From Flavobacterium weaverense (GTDB taxonomy: Bacteria > Bacteroidota > Bacteroidia > Flavobacteriales > Flavobacteriaceae), in assembly GCF_003688495.1 (NCBI RefSeq), contig NZ_REFH01000008.1, forward strand, positions 248,001 to 312,000: a stretch of DNA of 64,000 bases, written 5' to 3'. The notes under the pieces are model-generated. The model was not told the DNA's origin, did no database searches, and saw nothing but the letters and a program-made list of their open reading frames with translations. Each line of letters begins with the position of its first letter. Position 1 is the stretch's first letter. This document shows positions 16,818 through 26,658 of the stretch, in pieces. Both the position numbers and the translations under genes were made by a program.

Positions 16818-18689
16818 TTACCTTCCCATATAAATCAACAACACTGAAACGTCACTTGGCGACACTCCACTTATTCTTGAAGCCTGAGATATTGTCACTG
16901 GACGAATCTTGCTCAACTTTTGCTTTGCCTCTATTGACATCGATTTTATTTTATCGTAGTCAAAGTTTTCTGGAATTTTTACATCTTCAAGTCTTAACAA
17001 CTTATCAGCATTATTTCTTTCCTTCTCAATATAACCAGAATACTTCACTTGAATTTCTGCTTGCTCAATTATCTCTTGGTCTAAATCATTTTCAGCGATG
17101 TAATCTCTAACTTTATCAAATTTCAACATATCGTCTATATCGATCTGTGGACGGGAAAAAACTTTAAACATTTTATCTCCTTGAGTAATTAGTGCTGTTT
17201 CTTTAGCTTTTAATATCGGATTTGCTTCGGCAACAGATACGCTAGTGTTTTTGAAAAATGAAACCATTTTTTCAGATTCATTCAATTTGTGCTCCATACG
17301 TCGTAAACGCTTTTCAGATGCTAAACCAATTTCATGCGACATAGGAGTCAATCTAAAATCAGCATTATCTTGACGAAGTAAGGTTCTATACTCAGCGCGA
17401 GAAGTAAACATTCTATAAGGCTCTTCAGTTCCTTTAGTAATTAAATCATCTATTAAAACCCCAATATAAGCTTCATCTCTTTTTAGAATTAGCGGCGCTT
17501 TTTCATTCACTTTTAAATGTGCATTAATTCCAGCCATTAGCCCTTGAGAAGCTGCTTCTTCATATCCTGTAGTTCCATTTATCTGTCCCGCAAAATATAA
17601 TCCCTCAACTAATTTTGTTTCTAAAGTATGTTTTAACTGCGTAGGCGGAAAGTAATCGTACTCGATTGCATAACCCGGACGAAAGAATTTCACGTTTTCG
17701 AAACCAACAACCGTACGTAATGCTTTAAATTGAATATCCTCTGGAAGCGAAGTTGAAAATCCATTTACATAAACCTCACAAGTTTTCCAACCTTCAGGTT
17801 CTACAAATAATTGATGTCTTTCCTTATCCGCAAAACGATTAATTTTATCTTCGATTGAAGGACAATACCTAGGACCAAGACTTTTTATTCTACCATTAAA
17901 CATTGGCGAACGATCAAATCCTTCTCTCAAAACATCATGAACAGCTTGAGAAGTATAAGTCATATGACATGATCTTTGATGAATTAATGGTGATGTTACA
18001 TCTGAATACGAAAACTTATCTGGTCTCGCATCTCCCTTTTCTTCATTCATTTTAGAATAATCCAAAGAACGACCATCCACTCGTGGAGGCGTTCCAGTTT
18101 TCATTCTACCAGATTCAAAACCCACAGCGACTAGATCTTCGGTAATTCCATAAGCAGCACTTTCACCTGCTCTACCTCCACCGAATTGTTTTTCACCAAT
18201 ATGTATCAATCCATTTAGAAAAGTTCCATTCGTTAGCACAACCGATTTTGATCGAATTTCCAATCCTAATGAAGTACGAATTCCTTTTACTTTGCCGTTT
18301 TCAATGATAAGTCCTTTTACCATTTCTTGATAGAAATCAAGATTTGGAGTTCCTTCTAGCACCATTCTCCATTCCTCAGCAAAACGCATTCTGTCGCTTT
18401 GAACTCTCGGAGACCACATTGCTGGACCTTTGGATTTATTCAACATTTTAAACTGAATAGCAGTTCTATCTGATACAATTCCTGAGTAACCACCAAGCGC
18501 ATCAATCTCTCTAACAATTTGCCCTTTTGCAATTCCACCCATTGCTGGATTACAAGACATTTGAGCAATGTTTTGCAAACTCATTGTAACCAATAAAGTT
18601 TTTGAACCTAAATTTGCGGCTGCCGCCGCAGCCTCTGAGCCAGCGTGACCGGCGCCAACGACTATAACATCATATTCCTCTAAAAACAT
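16818..18689 (-). CDS. mnmG: tRNA uridine-5-carboxymethylaminomethyl modification enzyme MnmG (GidA)
   Basis: 623 residues, standard for MnmG. With MnmE it modifies U34 of several tRNAs, using FAD, NADH and a folate-derived carbon. The FAD-binding motif GAGHAGSEA is at 12-20; [11 protein letters not shown] and RYCPSIEDK are family signatures, and the C-terminal helical domain ([15 protein letters not shown]) is complete. Its upstream region carries three of the window's parS-like sites. mnmG (gidA) is often found close to the replication origin, which agrees with the origin proposed here. Confidence 0.97.
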   Translation of the reverse strand: MFLEEYDVIVVGAGHAGSEAAAAAANLGSKTLLVTMSLQNIAQMSCNPAMGGIAKGQIVREIDALGGYSGIVSDRTAIQFKMLNKSKGPAMWSPRVQSDRMRFAEEWRMVLEGTPNLDFYQEMVKGLIIENGKVKGIRTSLGLEIRSKSVVLTNGTFLNGLIHIGEKQFGGGRAGESAAYGITEDLVAVGFESGRMKTGTPPRVDGRSLDYSKMNEEKGDARPDKFSYSDVTSPLIHQRSCHMTYTSQAVHDVLREGFDRSPMFNGRIKSLGPRYCPSIEDKINRFADKERHQLFVEPEGWKTCEVYVNGFSTSLPEDIQFKALRTVVGFENVKFFRPGYAIEYDYFPPTQLKHTLETKLVEGLYFAGQINGTTGYEEAASQGLMAGINAHLKVNEKAPLILKRDEAYIGVLIDDLITKGTEEPYRMFTSRAEYRTLLRQDNADFRLTPMSHEIGLASEKRLRRMEHKLNESEKMVSFFKNTSVSVAEANPILKAKETALITQGDKMFKVFSRPQIDIDDMLKFDKVRDYIAENDLDQEIIEQAEIQVKYSGYIEKERNNADKLLRLEDVKIPENFDYDKIKSMSIEAKQKLSKIRPVTISQASRISGVSPSDVSVLLIYMGR

Positions 18690-18750
18690 CTTCTTGTATA
18701 GTTTAACCCTTGTGATTTGTACGGGCTGTAATTTTGAAATCTAAATCATT

Positions 18751-18766
18751 TGTTCCACGTGAAACA
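18751..18766. other. parS-like site 2
   Basis: TGTTCCACGTGAAACA, one base from the canonical parS TGTTTCACGTGAAACA, in the mnmG upstream region. Confidence 0.85.
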
Positions 18767-18793
18767 AAAATCTGTAGTGTGTAAATTGAATGA

Positions 18794-18809
18794 TGTTCCA
18801 CGTGAAACA
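18794..18809. other. parS-like site 3
   Basis: TGTTCCACGTGAAACA, identical to site 2 and 43 bp from it. Confidence 0.85.
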
Positions 18810-18837
18810 TCACTTATGCTATTTCTACTTTTTAGCA

Positions 18838-19257
18838 CTACTGTTCCACGTGGAACAGAGCAATTTTTTCATCTTCTTTCTTTCGCATCAGCGCTTCTTC
18901 GTCTTCTCCTTTATCTTTATAACCGCAGTAATGTAAAATGCCATGTGCTAAAACACGCTTGATTTCTTCCTCAAAAGTTACATTAAAGTCAATGGCATTG
19001 TCCTTAACTCTTTCGACAGAAATAAAGCAATCACCACTAATTTCATTTCCCATTGTGTAATCAAAACTAATGACATCTGTAAGCGTGTCATGATTAAGAT
19101 ACTCTACATTTATCTTGTGTAGATATTCATCATCACAAAATATATAACTTATCTCGCCTTCCTTTTTATTCTCGGATGCAATAACAGCAGATAACCATGA
19201 AGCAATATCTTCTTCATTTTCTAAAATAAAATCTGTTTCGTAATTAAAATTGATCAT
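18838..19257 (-). CDS. ybeY: Endoribonuclease YbeY (16S rRNA maturation factor)
   Basis: 139 residues. The zinc-binding motif appears as LAHGILHYCGYKD, matching HGxLHLxGyDH with Tyr for Leu and Lys for His context changes. YLNHDTLTDVISFDY is the other family landmark. YbeY takes part in 16S rRNA 3' processing and ribosome quality control. Its start overlaps the upstream DUF4175 gene by 4 nt, so the two are coupled. The last five residues (FHVEQ) are encoded by a parS-like palindrome, so the site has been absorbed into the gene's end. Confidence 0.95.
   Translation of the reverse strand: MINFNYETDFILENEEDIASWLSAVIASENKKEGEISYIFCDDEYLHKINVEYLNHDTLTDVISFDYTMGNEISGDCFISVERVKDNAIDFNVTFEEEIKRVLAHGILHYCGYKDKGEDEEALMRKKEDEKIALFHVEQ
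18842..18857. other. parS-like site 4 (inside the 3' end of ybeY)
   Basis: TGTTCCACGTGGAACA is a perfect palindrome at two differences from canonical parS. It encodes the C-terminal FHVEQ of YbeY. Confidence 0.8.
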
Positions 19258-22200
19258 TTTTTATTGAAATATTCTTGAACCTTTTGATTAAAATTCGAGC
19301 GCAAAGGTAACGATTGTCTGTTTAATATTTCTATACTGTTTAAATAATCTAACAATGCAGGTGGCAATGTATTAGATTGATTGTTAAACTCCTTTCTATT
19401 ACTTTCAGATTGTCTTTTATTTTCCTCCCCTTGCTGCTGCAATGCTGTATTTAATTTTAATAAATCCTGCTTGACATTTAACATTCTCTGAAGCGTTTCG
19501 TTTTTAAATCCTTTGTTCAAAAGCTCCTTTTCTATTTGTTTCATTTGCTCCAAAGCACTTTGCCCATTTCCACCTATTCCCTGTTTGTTTAGCTCTTTTT
19601 GCAATGCTTCCCGCAATTCCTTTTGCTGCTTATAGATTTCCATAATTGCTTCAGCATCTCCTTCTCCGTCAGAGCCACCTTTTCCATTCTCACCTTGCTG
19701 ACCTTGTTTGCCTTTTTCTCCCTTCTCACCTACACCCGGTTTCTGACCTTTTTTCATTCCATCCTTCATTTTCTCTTCTAATCCTTGCTGTTTCTTAATG
19801 ATATCTGGCAATTGCATACCTTGCCCATGTCCAGGTTTAGGACTACCTGAACTTTTACTAGACATTTGCATCTGCATATTATTTAAGATGTCACTTAAGA
19901 AATCTGCCAACTTATTAGCAGCAGAAATCGTGTATTGTTGATGTGATATGCCTTTAGGTAGTTGCGCATCTGTCAAGGTAGATAAAGATTTATCAACATT
20001 GTAAATAACATTACCTATTTCCTTAGTTATATCTTCGGCAATCTTCGGGTTTCGTAATGACATCGTGAATAAACTGTCATCAACGTGTTTAAACTGCAGC
20101 TTTAAATCTTGCTGGATTTTAATGTTTTTATTAAATGCTGGCGAACCTGATCTAAACTTTTTAAACTGTTTCATCAAATCCTCTTGCGATAACGAAAAAG
20201 CTAATAGATTGTCGAGAACTTGACGCAGCATTGCAACATCTTCTTGCAACTGATCAATCTCTCCTGCATCCATACTTTCAGCCAGTTTTTGAGCTATTTC
20301 CTTCATCTTCTTAGCGGCACTTTTCTGGCTAGGCTTCGCTTTATCTTTTCGATCATTTTTTAATTCCTCACTAGCTTTCTTTAAATCTTCTTCTACACTT
20401 TTTTGATTCTCATTATCATTTGGTAAATCAAGTGGTGCTTTTAAATCTTTGTTGTCTTTCTTTAAATCCTTTAACTCTTCTTGAATCTTGTTAAATGCGG
20501 CATTAATCTCGTCTTGCTTATCGACCTTATTATTGTGTTCACTGTTTGATAATTCCTCCTGCTTTTTAGAAAGTTCATCTAACTTTTTACCAACTTGTTC
20601 CGCCTTTTTCTCGACATAAAACTTCTTAGTTAATTCTACTAGCTGCTCTAAATTCTTACTTTGGTTTTTACTGTTTTGTTTAAATTTCTCCAACTTAGAC
20701 ATTAGTTCTTCGCTTTGCATTTTATCATTCAGTTCCTTTAATTCATCTAGAAGTTTTTCATTTTTTTCTAAATCTTGTTCAGATTTATCCATTCTGTTTT
20801 TAAGCTCCTCCTTCATTTCATCCTTAGGAGTAGTTTTAAATTTGTCTAAATTCTCATTCATTTTTTTTGCAAATTCTTTCATCATTTCATCTTGCTTCAA
20901 CTGACGTTTAATGAAATCATTTACTTTTTGTTGATCTTTAAAATCTAAAATTAATTTCTCCTTACCGGTTTTTTGCAACTTCTCCATTTCTGAAATTTGC
21001 TTGTCTTGATTCTTCAATGACTTTTCCATACTATTGATGTTGTCGTTTTGCTGTTGCAGCAATTCATCTCCTTTTTCAACATCAGTAGAAATTCGATTGG
21101 AAAAAATAGTTGACTTACTACTTTTATAATTATGAATCACATCATTATCAAAAACTTCAAAATAATAGTCATATGAAACACCCTGCTCGACTGGCAGATT
21201 ACTTGGAAAAGAAAAAATGAACTGATCAAAAGCACTATTCTTTATTGAAATTGTTCCACGCTTCACTGATTGTGGTTTCCCGCTTTGATAATAAACTACT
21301 TGTAATTTTGAAAGACCATAGTCATCAGCAACTTGACCTAACACATAATTCTTAGCAACCTTTAAACTGTCGGGAGCATTGTTTGCAGTAATCGTTGGAT
21401 ATTGATCTTTTACAGTTGAAAGCTGATAATTAAGTTTTTCGTAGTTTTTTACGTTACTATTAGAAGTAATTATATGATAATCTGTATTTTGGAATACATT
21501 TTTAGCAATCGTAAATCCCTTACTAGTGTTTGTAAAAGGACTTTTTACATTGTCAGTAATCCAATCCGCATTTTGAGTTGCCGAAGTTGTCATATTCCAA
21601 GTTACGCGCGTACCTTCTGGAATTACAGCGTTTCCAGTTCCTTTAATAATCTCTGCTTTCTTATTCAGATAACTTGGAAAGTTAAGGATCATTTCAAAAT
21701 TTGCAATAGATGGAACTTCAACAACTTTAAGCTCATAATCTTTAGAAGAAACTTTATTTCCCTCCACGTGGAACAAAACATTATTTAAAGGTCTAGCGAT
21801 TTTAAATTCAAATTCTCCCGGCTTTACAATTTCCATATAATAACTTTCATCATCGATAAAAATAACTGCGTTCTCTGGAACAATACTTCCTTCTGACTTC
21901 ATTCGAATAAGAAAGTCTTTGCCTTGCTCCGTTTGAAGACTTGAATTCATCAGCACAAATTTAAAAGGAGCTGGTGGAAGAAAAACAGAGTTGAAATGCA
22001 CTACTCTATTTAAACTTTGAGAAATCACGCTACTATTACCTGATAGATAGAATATCGCAATTAATAGTATAGGAATAAGAGCTAGTGGAAAGTATTTCTT
22101 ATTCGCTTTAAAATTTATAGCATTGCTAAATGGTACAGGTTGCAATAAACTAGCTTTTTGACCAATCGATGCTATGAGAAGTTCTGATTTTACATCGTCA

Positions 22201-22568
22201 TTATTCTCATTAGATAATTGCAAAAAATTAGTCAATTTATCATTTACCTCTGTGAAATGATTACCAATGATTACTGACGCCTGCTTGTAATCAATTCCCT
22301 TTTGAAGTTTAAATAACTTAAACATTGGAAAAAGAATAAAACGAAAAAGTAAATAGAACTCTACAAGTATAAAAGTCCAAAATAATATGCTTCTACCTAT
22401 TGGCTTAAGCCAAAGAAAATATTCAACAAATAGTGTAAATAGTAGATACAACAACCCAAGACCAATAAAGAAAATTGATCCTCTTATTAATTCGTTAGTA
22501 TAAAACTTCCTTATGAAAGCTTCTAATTTTAAATAAACAGAATGTTGGTGGTCCACAATAGTTGACAA
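19254..22568 (-). CDS. Giant DUF4175-family membrane protein
   Basis: 1104 residues. Two or three transmembrane helices lie in the first 90 residues and one near 165-180, followed by a beta-rich periplasmic portion. A long Lys/Glu/Gln coiled-coil region covers about 480-770, and a Gly/Lys/Gln-rich low-complexity stretch lies around 925-985. This matches DUF4175 proteins of Bacteroidota, whose role is unknown. Start: the frame has TTG at 22568 and then GTG four codons later; no ATG is available, so the exact start is uncertain. It is translationally coupled to ybeY. A parS-like site lies within the coding region. Confidence 0.88.
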   Translation of the reverse strand: MSTIVDHQHSVYLKLEAFIRKFYTNELIRGSIFFIGLGLLYLLFTLFVEYFLWLKPIGRSILFWTFILVEFYLLFRFILFPMFKLFKLQKGIDYKQASVIIGNHFTEVNDKLTNFLQLSNENNDDVKSELLIASIGQKASLLQPVPFSNAINFKANKKYFPLALIPILLIAIFYLSGNSSVISQSLNRVVHFNSVFLPPAPFKFVLMNSSLQTEQGKDFLIRMKSEGSIVPENAVIFIDDESYYMEIVKPGEFEFKIARPLNNVLFHVEGNKVSSKDYELKVVEVPSIANFEMILNFPSYLNKKAEIIKGTGNAVIPEGTRVTWNMTTSATQNADWITDNVKSPFTNTSKGFTIAKNVFQNTDYHIITSNSNVKNYEKLNYQLSTVKDQYPTITANNAPDSLKVAKNYVLGQVADDYGLSKLQVVYYQSGKPQSVKRGTISIKNSAFDQFIFSFPSNLPVEQGVSYDYYFEVFDNDVIHNYKSSKSTIFSNRISTDVEKGDELLQQQNDNINSMEKSLKNQDKQISEMEKLQKTGKEKLILDFKDQQKVNDFIKRQLKQDEMMKEFAKKMNENLDKFKTTPKDEMKEELKNRMDKSEQDLEKNEKLLDELKELNDKMQSEELMSKLEKFKQNSKNQSKNLEQLVELTKKFYVEKKAEQVGKKLDELSKKQEELSNSEHNNKVDKQDEINAAFNKIQEELKDLKKDNKDLKAPLDLPNDNENQKSVEEDLKKASEELKNDRKDKAKPSQKSAAKKMKEIAQKLAESMDAGEIDQLQEDVAMLRQVLDNLLAFSLSQEDLMKQFKKFRSGSPAFNKNIKIQQDLKLQFKHVDDSLFTMSLRNPKIAEDITKEIGNVIYNVDKSLSTLTDAQLPKGISHQQYTISAANKLADFLSDILNNMQMQMSSKSSGSPKPGHGQGMQLPDIIKKQQGLEEKMKDGMKKGQKPGVGEKGEKGKQGQQGENGKGGSDGEGDAEAIMEIYKQQKELREALQKELNKQGIGGNGQSALEQMKQIEKELLNKGFKNETLQRMLNVKQDLLKLNTALQQQGEENKRQSESNRKEFNNQSNTLPPALLDYLNSIEILNRQSLPLRSNFNQKVQEYFNKK
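21770..21785. other. parS-like site 5 (within the DUF4175 gene)
   Basis: CCCTCCACGTGGAACA keeps the CCACGTGGAACA half and core and encodes FHVEG in the DUF4175 protein. It is the weakest of the five sites. Confidence 0.5.
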
Positions 22569-22691
22569 TTATTTATAACAAATAAAAGTAATATTTTTAA
22601 TTAGATAATAAACCAATATGATAATGAGAAAATTAGCTAAAATAAATAGGTATCAAATATCAGTTATTTTTAAATTGATACATTGAAAACG

Positions 22692-22699
22692 TATATTTG
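22692..22699 (+). promoter_or_regulatory. Minus-7 box of gltX
   Basis: TATATTTG lies 16 nt before the ATG at 22716. It excludes the longer reading from the TTG at 22683, which would start upstream of the promoter. Confidence 0.65.
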
Positions 22700-22715
22700 C
22701 ACAAAATTTACAGCA

Positions 22716-24221
22716 ATGTCTAAACAAGTTCGCGTGCGTTTTGCACCAAGTCCAACTGGACCTTTACATATTGGCGGAGTACGTACCGCATTATTCAACT
22801 ATTTGTTTGCCAAAAAAAATAATGGTGTTTTTTTCTTAAGAATTGAGGATACAGATCAAAATAGATATGTACCTGGAGCCGAGGAATATATTATTGAAGC
22901 ATTAGAATGGTTAGGAATATCACCTGATGAAACTATTGGTAAAAATGAAAAGTTTGGACCTTACCGTCAAAGCGAAAGAAAAGATTTATACCAGCAATAT
23001 GCTGCTGATTTAATTAAATCTGGTAATGCTTACTATGCTTTTGATACGGCAGAAGCACTAGATGCTGCAAGAAAAGAAGAAGAAAATCAAGGTAAAACAT
23101 TCATATACAATCATCATAATAGAGAAAAACTAGATACTTCATTAGTAATTTCTCCTGAAGAGATTGCAAAAAGAATCGCCGACGGTGCAGCTTACGTTAT
23201 CCGTTTTAAAACACCTGTGAATGAAACTTTGCATTTACATGACATCATTCGCGGAGATGTAAAATTTGAAACAAGTCTTCTTGATGATAAAGTTTTATTT
23301 AAAAGCGATGGAATGCCAACGTATCACTTAGCAAATATTGTTGATGATCACTTAATGGAAACTTCACACGTTATCCGTGGAGAAGAATGGTTGCCATCTA
23401 TGCCTCTACATATTTTACTCTATCGAGCATTTGGTTGGGATGCACCCGAGTTTGCACATTTACCGTTAATTATGAAACCTGTTGGGAATGGAAAGTTATC
23501 CAAACGCGATGGAGATAAAATGGGCTTTCCAGTATTTCCGTTAGATTGGAAAACAGAGGAAGGAATATCTTCAGGATATAGAGAAAAAGGCTTTTTCCCA
23601 GAAGCGGTTATCAACTTTCTTGCATTATTAGGTTGGAACGATGCAACTGAAAAAGAATTATTTAATCTTGAGGAATTAGTTGAATCTTTTGATTTAAATA
23701 GAGTTCATAAAGCAGGAGCCAAATTTGATCCAGAAAAAAACAAATGGTTTAACCATCAATATTTAATCAGACAGGAAGATTCTCTTTTGGCGAACGCCTT
23801 TGCTCCTATTCTCATTGAAAAAGGCATTACTATATCTGACGATAAGCTGACAAAAATTGTATCTCTAATTAAAGAACGTGCACATTTCGTTTCTGAGTTT
23901 TGGGAAATGAGTGATTTTTTCTTTGTGGCTCCAGTTGCTTATGATGAAAAGGCATCTAAAAATTGGAAAGCAGAAACACCAGCTTTGATGGAAGAACTAA
24001 TTTCTGTTCTTGAAAAAATAGAAGAGTTTACTTCCTTAAACATCGAAACGATCGTTAAAGAGTGGATGACAAATAATGAAATTGGAATGGGTAAAGTTAT
24101 GCAGCCATTTAGATTGAGTTTAGTGGGAGCTTTAAAAGGTCCTCACCTATTTGACATTGTAGAACTTATAGGAAAAGAGGAAACAATAAGTAGACTTCAA
24201 AAAGCAATTACTTCATTATAG
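22716..24221 (+). CDS. gltX: Glutamate-tRNA ligase
   Basis: 501 residues from ATG 22716, which gives the conserved start MSKQVRVRFAPSPTGPLHIG. A class I synthetase that charges tRNA-Glu. The HIGH motif is in PTGPLHIGG (about 13-21) and the KMSKS equivalent is KLSKRDG (about 262). The length is typical for a discriminating or non-discriminating GluRS. Because a GlnRS gene is also present (27295-29397), the enzyme is probably discriminating; this is inference. It appears monocistronic, with its own promoter and a strong terminator. Confidence 0.97.
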   Translation: MSKQVRVRFAPSPTGPLHIGGVRTALFNYLFAKKNNGVFFLRIEDTDQNRYVPGAEEYIIEALEWLGISPDETIGKNEKFGPYRQSERKDLYQQYAADLIKSGNAYYAFDTAEALDAARKEEENQGKTFIYNHHNREKLDTSLVISPEEIAKRIADGAAYVIRFKTPVNETLHLHDIIRGDVKFETSLLDDKVLFKSDGMPTYHLANIVDDHLMETSHVIRGEEWLPSMPLHILLYRAFGWDAPEFAHLPLIMKPVGNGKLSKRDGDKMGFPVFPLDWKTEEGISSGYREKGFFPEAVINFLALLGWNDATEKELFNLEELVESFDLNRVHKAGAKFDPEKNKWFNHQYLIRQEDSLLANAFAPILIEKGITISDDKLTKIVSLIKERAHFVSEFWEMSDFFFVAPVAYDEKASKNWKAETPALMEELISVLEKIEEFTSLNIETIVKEWMTNNEIGMGKVMQPFRLSLVGALKGPHLFDIVELIGKEETISRLQKAITSL

Positions 24222-24227
24222 AAAATC

Positions 24228-24255
24228 AAAGCCCTGAAAATTCAGGGCTTTTTTT
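24228..24255 (+). terminator. gltX terminator
   Basis: AAAGCCCTGAA (228-238) pairs perfectly with TTCAGGGCTTT (241-251), followed by a T run. Confidence 0.95.
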
Positions 24256-24352
24256 ATAAATAGATAATTTAATTACTATTAATTACTTCAAGATTAGATT
24301 TTAAATTATAATCACGAATATTATCGTTTAAATTGACAAACGTGTTATCAAC

Positions 24353-24755
24353 TCAATTTTGATACGAAAAATTTGCTGTACAATACCGAATTCCAAAAGT
24401 GATACTTACAGTAGGATAAGGCTTAAACTTGGCAATATCGAGAATATATTGAACAAGTAAAGTAGTTCCAGCTATTACATTTGTTTCATTATCTTAATCA
24501 CTTTTAAATTTACCATTTACTTTCAAAATAGTTCCAAACTCTAAACTTTAATGTTTTACAATTATTTTATAACTACCCAATAATGGAATTTGTACGGAGA
24601 CTAATTCATAATTTACTTTTTCACTTCCTAGTAGTACATCACTAGTAAATACATAATAATTATATTCGTTAAAATGTACATTTTAATGTAATTACCAATT
24701 GTCATAAAAATTCTCAAGTATTTATAATCCAGCGATTCATCCCATTTTAAAGTTC
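24353..24755 (-). pseudogene. Decayed outer-membrane beta-barrel protein
   Basis: On the minus strand one frame reads long barrel-like strands: VNYELVSVQIPLLGSYK, then a TAA, LEFGTILKVNGKF, another TAA, then LLVQYILDIAKFKPYPTVSI and TFGIRY before a final stop at 24353-24355. Further upstream a different frame reads KWDESLDYKYLRIF. This is the C-terminal half of a PorT-like barrel protein with two in-frame stops, at least one frameshift and no start. The remaining bases up to 24974 hold no readable gene apart from the band-7 upstream region. Confidence 0.7.
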
Positions 24756-24974
24756 GCTTAAAAGTTCGCAGTTTTTAAATTAAAACGATTAATTCTAGCA
24801 ATTATAACAATTCTATTACAATCTTTATAATTAATCTACGCGATGACTGAGACACAAAAAAAGATAAAAATTAACTTAATTGCGTTCTTTATCACAATAA
24901 TGGAATTTAAGAATAAAAAACTAAAGATTTTTCGTAAATTGTCAGTTAATTTTTAACTAAAATAAAAAAACAGT

Positions 24975-25961
24975 ATGGACATTGCACTAATTATTCTGCT
25001 CGTATTAGGTTTCTTCATCTTACTATCTTCGTTTTTTACCGTAAAGCAACAAACTGCTGTGGTTATAGAGCGATTTGGGAAGTTCCTAATCATCAGACAA
25101 TCTGGTTTACATTTAAAAATTCCTGTAATAGATCGCATCGCAGGTCGAGTTAATCTTAAAATCCAACAATTAGATGTGATTATCGAAACAAAAACGAAAG
25201 ATAACGTTTTTGTGAAACTTAAAGTTTCAGTTCAATTTATGGTTGTTCAAGAAACTGTTTACGATGCTTTTTACAAATTAGAGTATCCACATGACCAAAT
25301 TACTTCCTACGTTTTTGACGTTGTTCGCGCCGAAGTTCCAAAATTGATATTAGATGATGTTTTCGAAAGAAAAGATGACATTGCTGTAGCAGTAAAAAGA
25401 GAATTAAACGAGGCTATGACTACTTACGGTTATACGATTATCAATACTCTTGTAACTGATATTGATCCAGATATTCAAGTAAAAAACGCGATGAACAGAA
25501 TTAACGCGGCTGATAGAGAAAAAACAGTAGCTGAATTTGAAGCAGAAGCATCAAGAATTAGAATTGTTGCTAAAGCGGAAGCAGAAGCAGAAAGTAAAAG
25601 ATTACAAGGACAAGGTATTGCTAATCAAAGAAGAGAAATTGCTAAAGGACTTGTAGAAAGTGTTGACGTTCTAAACCGCGTTGGTATTAACTCTCAAGAA
25701 GCATCTGCTTTGATTGTTGTAACACAGCATTATGATACGCTTCAAGCTATTGGTGCTGACGCTAATTCTAACTTGATTTTATTACCTAACTCTCCTCAAG
25801 CTGGTAGTGACATGCTAAATAATATGATTGCCTCATTTAGCGCATCTAATCAAGTAGGTGAAATGATGAAAATAAGAAGTGATAAAAATAATATCAAGAA
25901 GGAAAACAAAACGGATTATAGATTGCCGGAAAACCCAGCAAATCATGATTTAGAGGACTAA
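24975..25961 (+). CDS. SPFH/band 7 family membrane protein (stomatin/QmcA-like)
   Basis: 328 residues. An N-terminal transmembrane helix (about 2-24) is followed by the SPFH domain starting QQTAVVIERFGKF. A charged Ala/Glu coiled coil lies at about 185-225 (INAADREKTVAEFEAEASR, RIVAKAEAEAESKRLQGQG). Such proteins form ring-shaped cages on the membrane and influence proteases and lipid microdomains. It is convergent with a three-gene envelope cluster and shares a terminator with it. The C-terminal tail is charged and low in complexity. Confidence 0.93.
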   Translation: MDIALIILLVLGFFILLSSFFTVKQQTAVVIERFGKFLIIRQSGLHLKIPVIDRIAGRVNLKIQQLDVIIETKTKDNVFVKLKVSVQFMVVQETVYDAFYKLEYPHDQITSYVFDVVRAEVPKLILDDVFERKDDIAVAVKRELNEAMTTYGYTIINTLVTDIDPDIQVKNAMNRINAADREKTVAEFEAEASRIRIVAKAEAEAESKRLQGQGIANQRREIAKGLVESVDVLNRVGINSQEASALIVVTQHYDTLQAIGADANSNLILLPNSPQAGSDMLNNMIASFSASNQVGEMMKIRSDKNNIKKENKTDYRLPENPANHDLED

Positions 25962-25982
25962 AATACTCTATACATTAAATAA

Positions 25983-26008
25983 AAAAAGAGGCTCATGAGC
26001 CTCTTTTT
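25983..26008. terminator. Bidirectional terminator shared by the band-7 and DUF6327 genes
   Basis: A perfect palindrome centred on GAGGCTCATGAGCCTC is flanked by A and T runs, so it works on both strands. It overlaps the last codons (RKRGS) and stop of the minus-strand gene. Confidence 0.92.
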
Positions 26009-26265
26009 CTTTTTGCAAACCAATCTTTTACAAAAGGAATTGCTTTATTAAGTACAAATGGAACTGATGCTGATACAATTGCTCCATAAGGGATCGCTGA
26101 GCTATAAGTTCCTATTAAGTCGCTTACAATATTTTGAGGAGTAAAATTTTCTTTCGTTTTCTTCACTCCAAAAACTAATTTCTGATAACTAATTTCTTTT
26201 TCAACCTTTAAGATTTCCAGCTCCCTATCAATTTGTGCATAAGAAGTATATTTTTTATTTTCCAT
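25993..26265 (-). CDS. DUF6327-like small membrane-associated protein
   Basis: 90 residues. The N-terminus YTSYAQIDRELEILKVEKEISYQKL is the pattern I associate with DUF6327. The second half has a weakly hydrophobic segment (IPYGAIVSASVPFVLNKAIPF) and ends in a basic tail. It is the last of three same-strand genes with a 3-nt gap to the holin-like gene. The function is unknown; the partners suggest envelope stress or membrane maintenance. Its stop sits inside a bidirectional terminator. Confidence 0.75.
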   Translation of the reverse strand: MENKKYTSYAQIDRELEILKVEKEISYQKLVFGVKKTKENFTPQNIVSDLIGTYSSAIPYGAIVSASVPFVLNKAIPFVKDWFAKRKRGS

Positions 26266-26268
26266 AAT

Positions 26269-26619
26269 TTAGTCGTTAAAAAATATTTCCGAAAATTTCT
26301 CTAAAATTGGGCCTTCTACAATTTTGTCTTTTACTAGAAATAACAACCCAGTGATCACTAGATATATTCCACCAATAATTAAAAAACCTAAAGGATAGTT
26401 ATCAATCGATTTACCAATCGCTAAAGCTCCAGCTATCGAACAAAATAATAAAACCATACTCAAGCAAACAAATATCAATGAGAATTTAAGAATCATTGTA
26501 GTTGATTTCATAGCGACCTTGAAACCCCATAACTTATAATAAGAAACATTTGTATTGATATACGAATGAATCTGTTCTTGAATTTCTTCAGTATTTTCTT
26601 TTAATTCTTCAAAAGCCAT
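26269..26619 (-). CDS. Phage-holin-like (Phage_holin_3_6/DUF1469-type) membrane protein
   Basis: 116 residues with two hydrophobic helices, about 43-70 and 76-97, preceded by an amphipathic Glu/Gln-rich N-terminus. This is the layout of the Phage_holin_3_6 family, which despite its name is common in bacterial chromosomes beside YtxH proteins. No phage genes are nearby, so I read it as a cellular envelope protein. It is the middle gene of the cluster. Confidence 0.82.
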   Translation of the reverse strand: MAFEELKENTEEIQEQIHSYINTNVSYYKLWGFKVAMKSTTMILKFSLIFVCLSMVLLFCSIAGALAIGKSIDNYPLGFLIIGGIYLVITGLLFLVKDKIVEGPILEKFSEIFFND

Positions 26620-26658
26620 TTATTTCATTTTACAATTAATAAATCAAGAAAATCTAAA

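Noticed and set aside
18750..18962. Plus-strand open frame of 70 codons
   Set aside because: It is made of parS sites read as FHVKQ and the antisense of ybeY, and has no protein-like composition.
24256..24974. Alternative replication origin
   Set aside because: The gap is AT-rich but is explained by a pseudogene, has no clustered TTATCAACA motifs and does not mark a strand switch.
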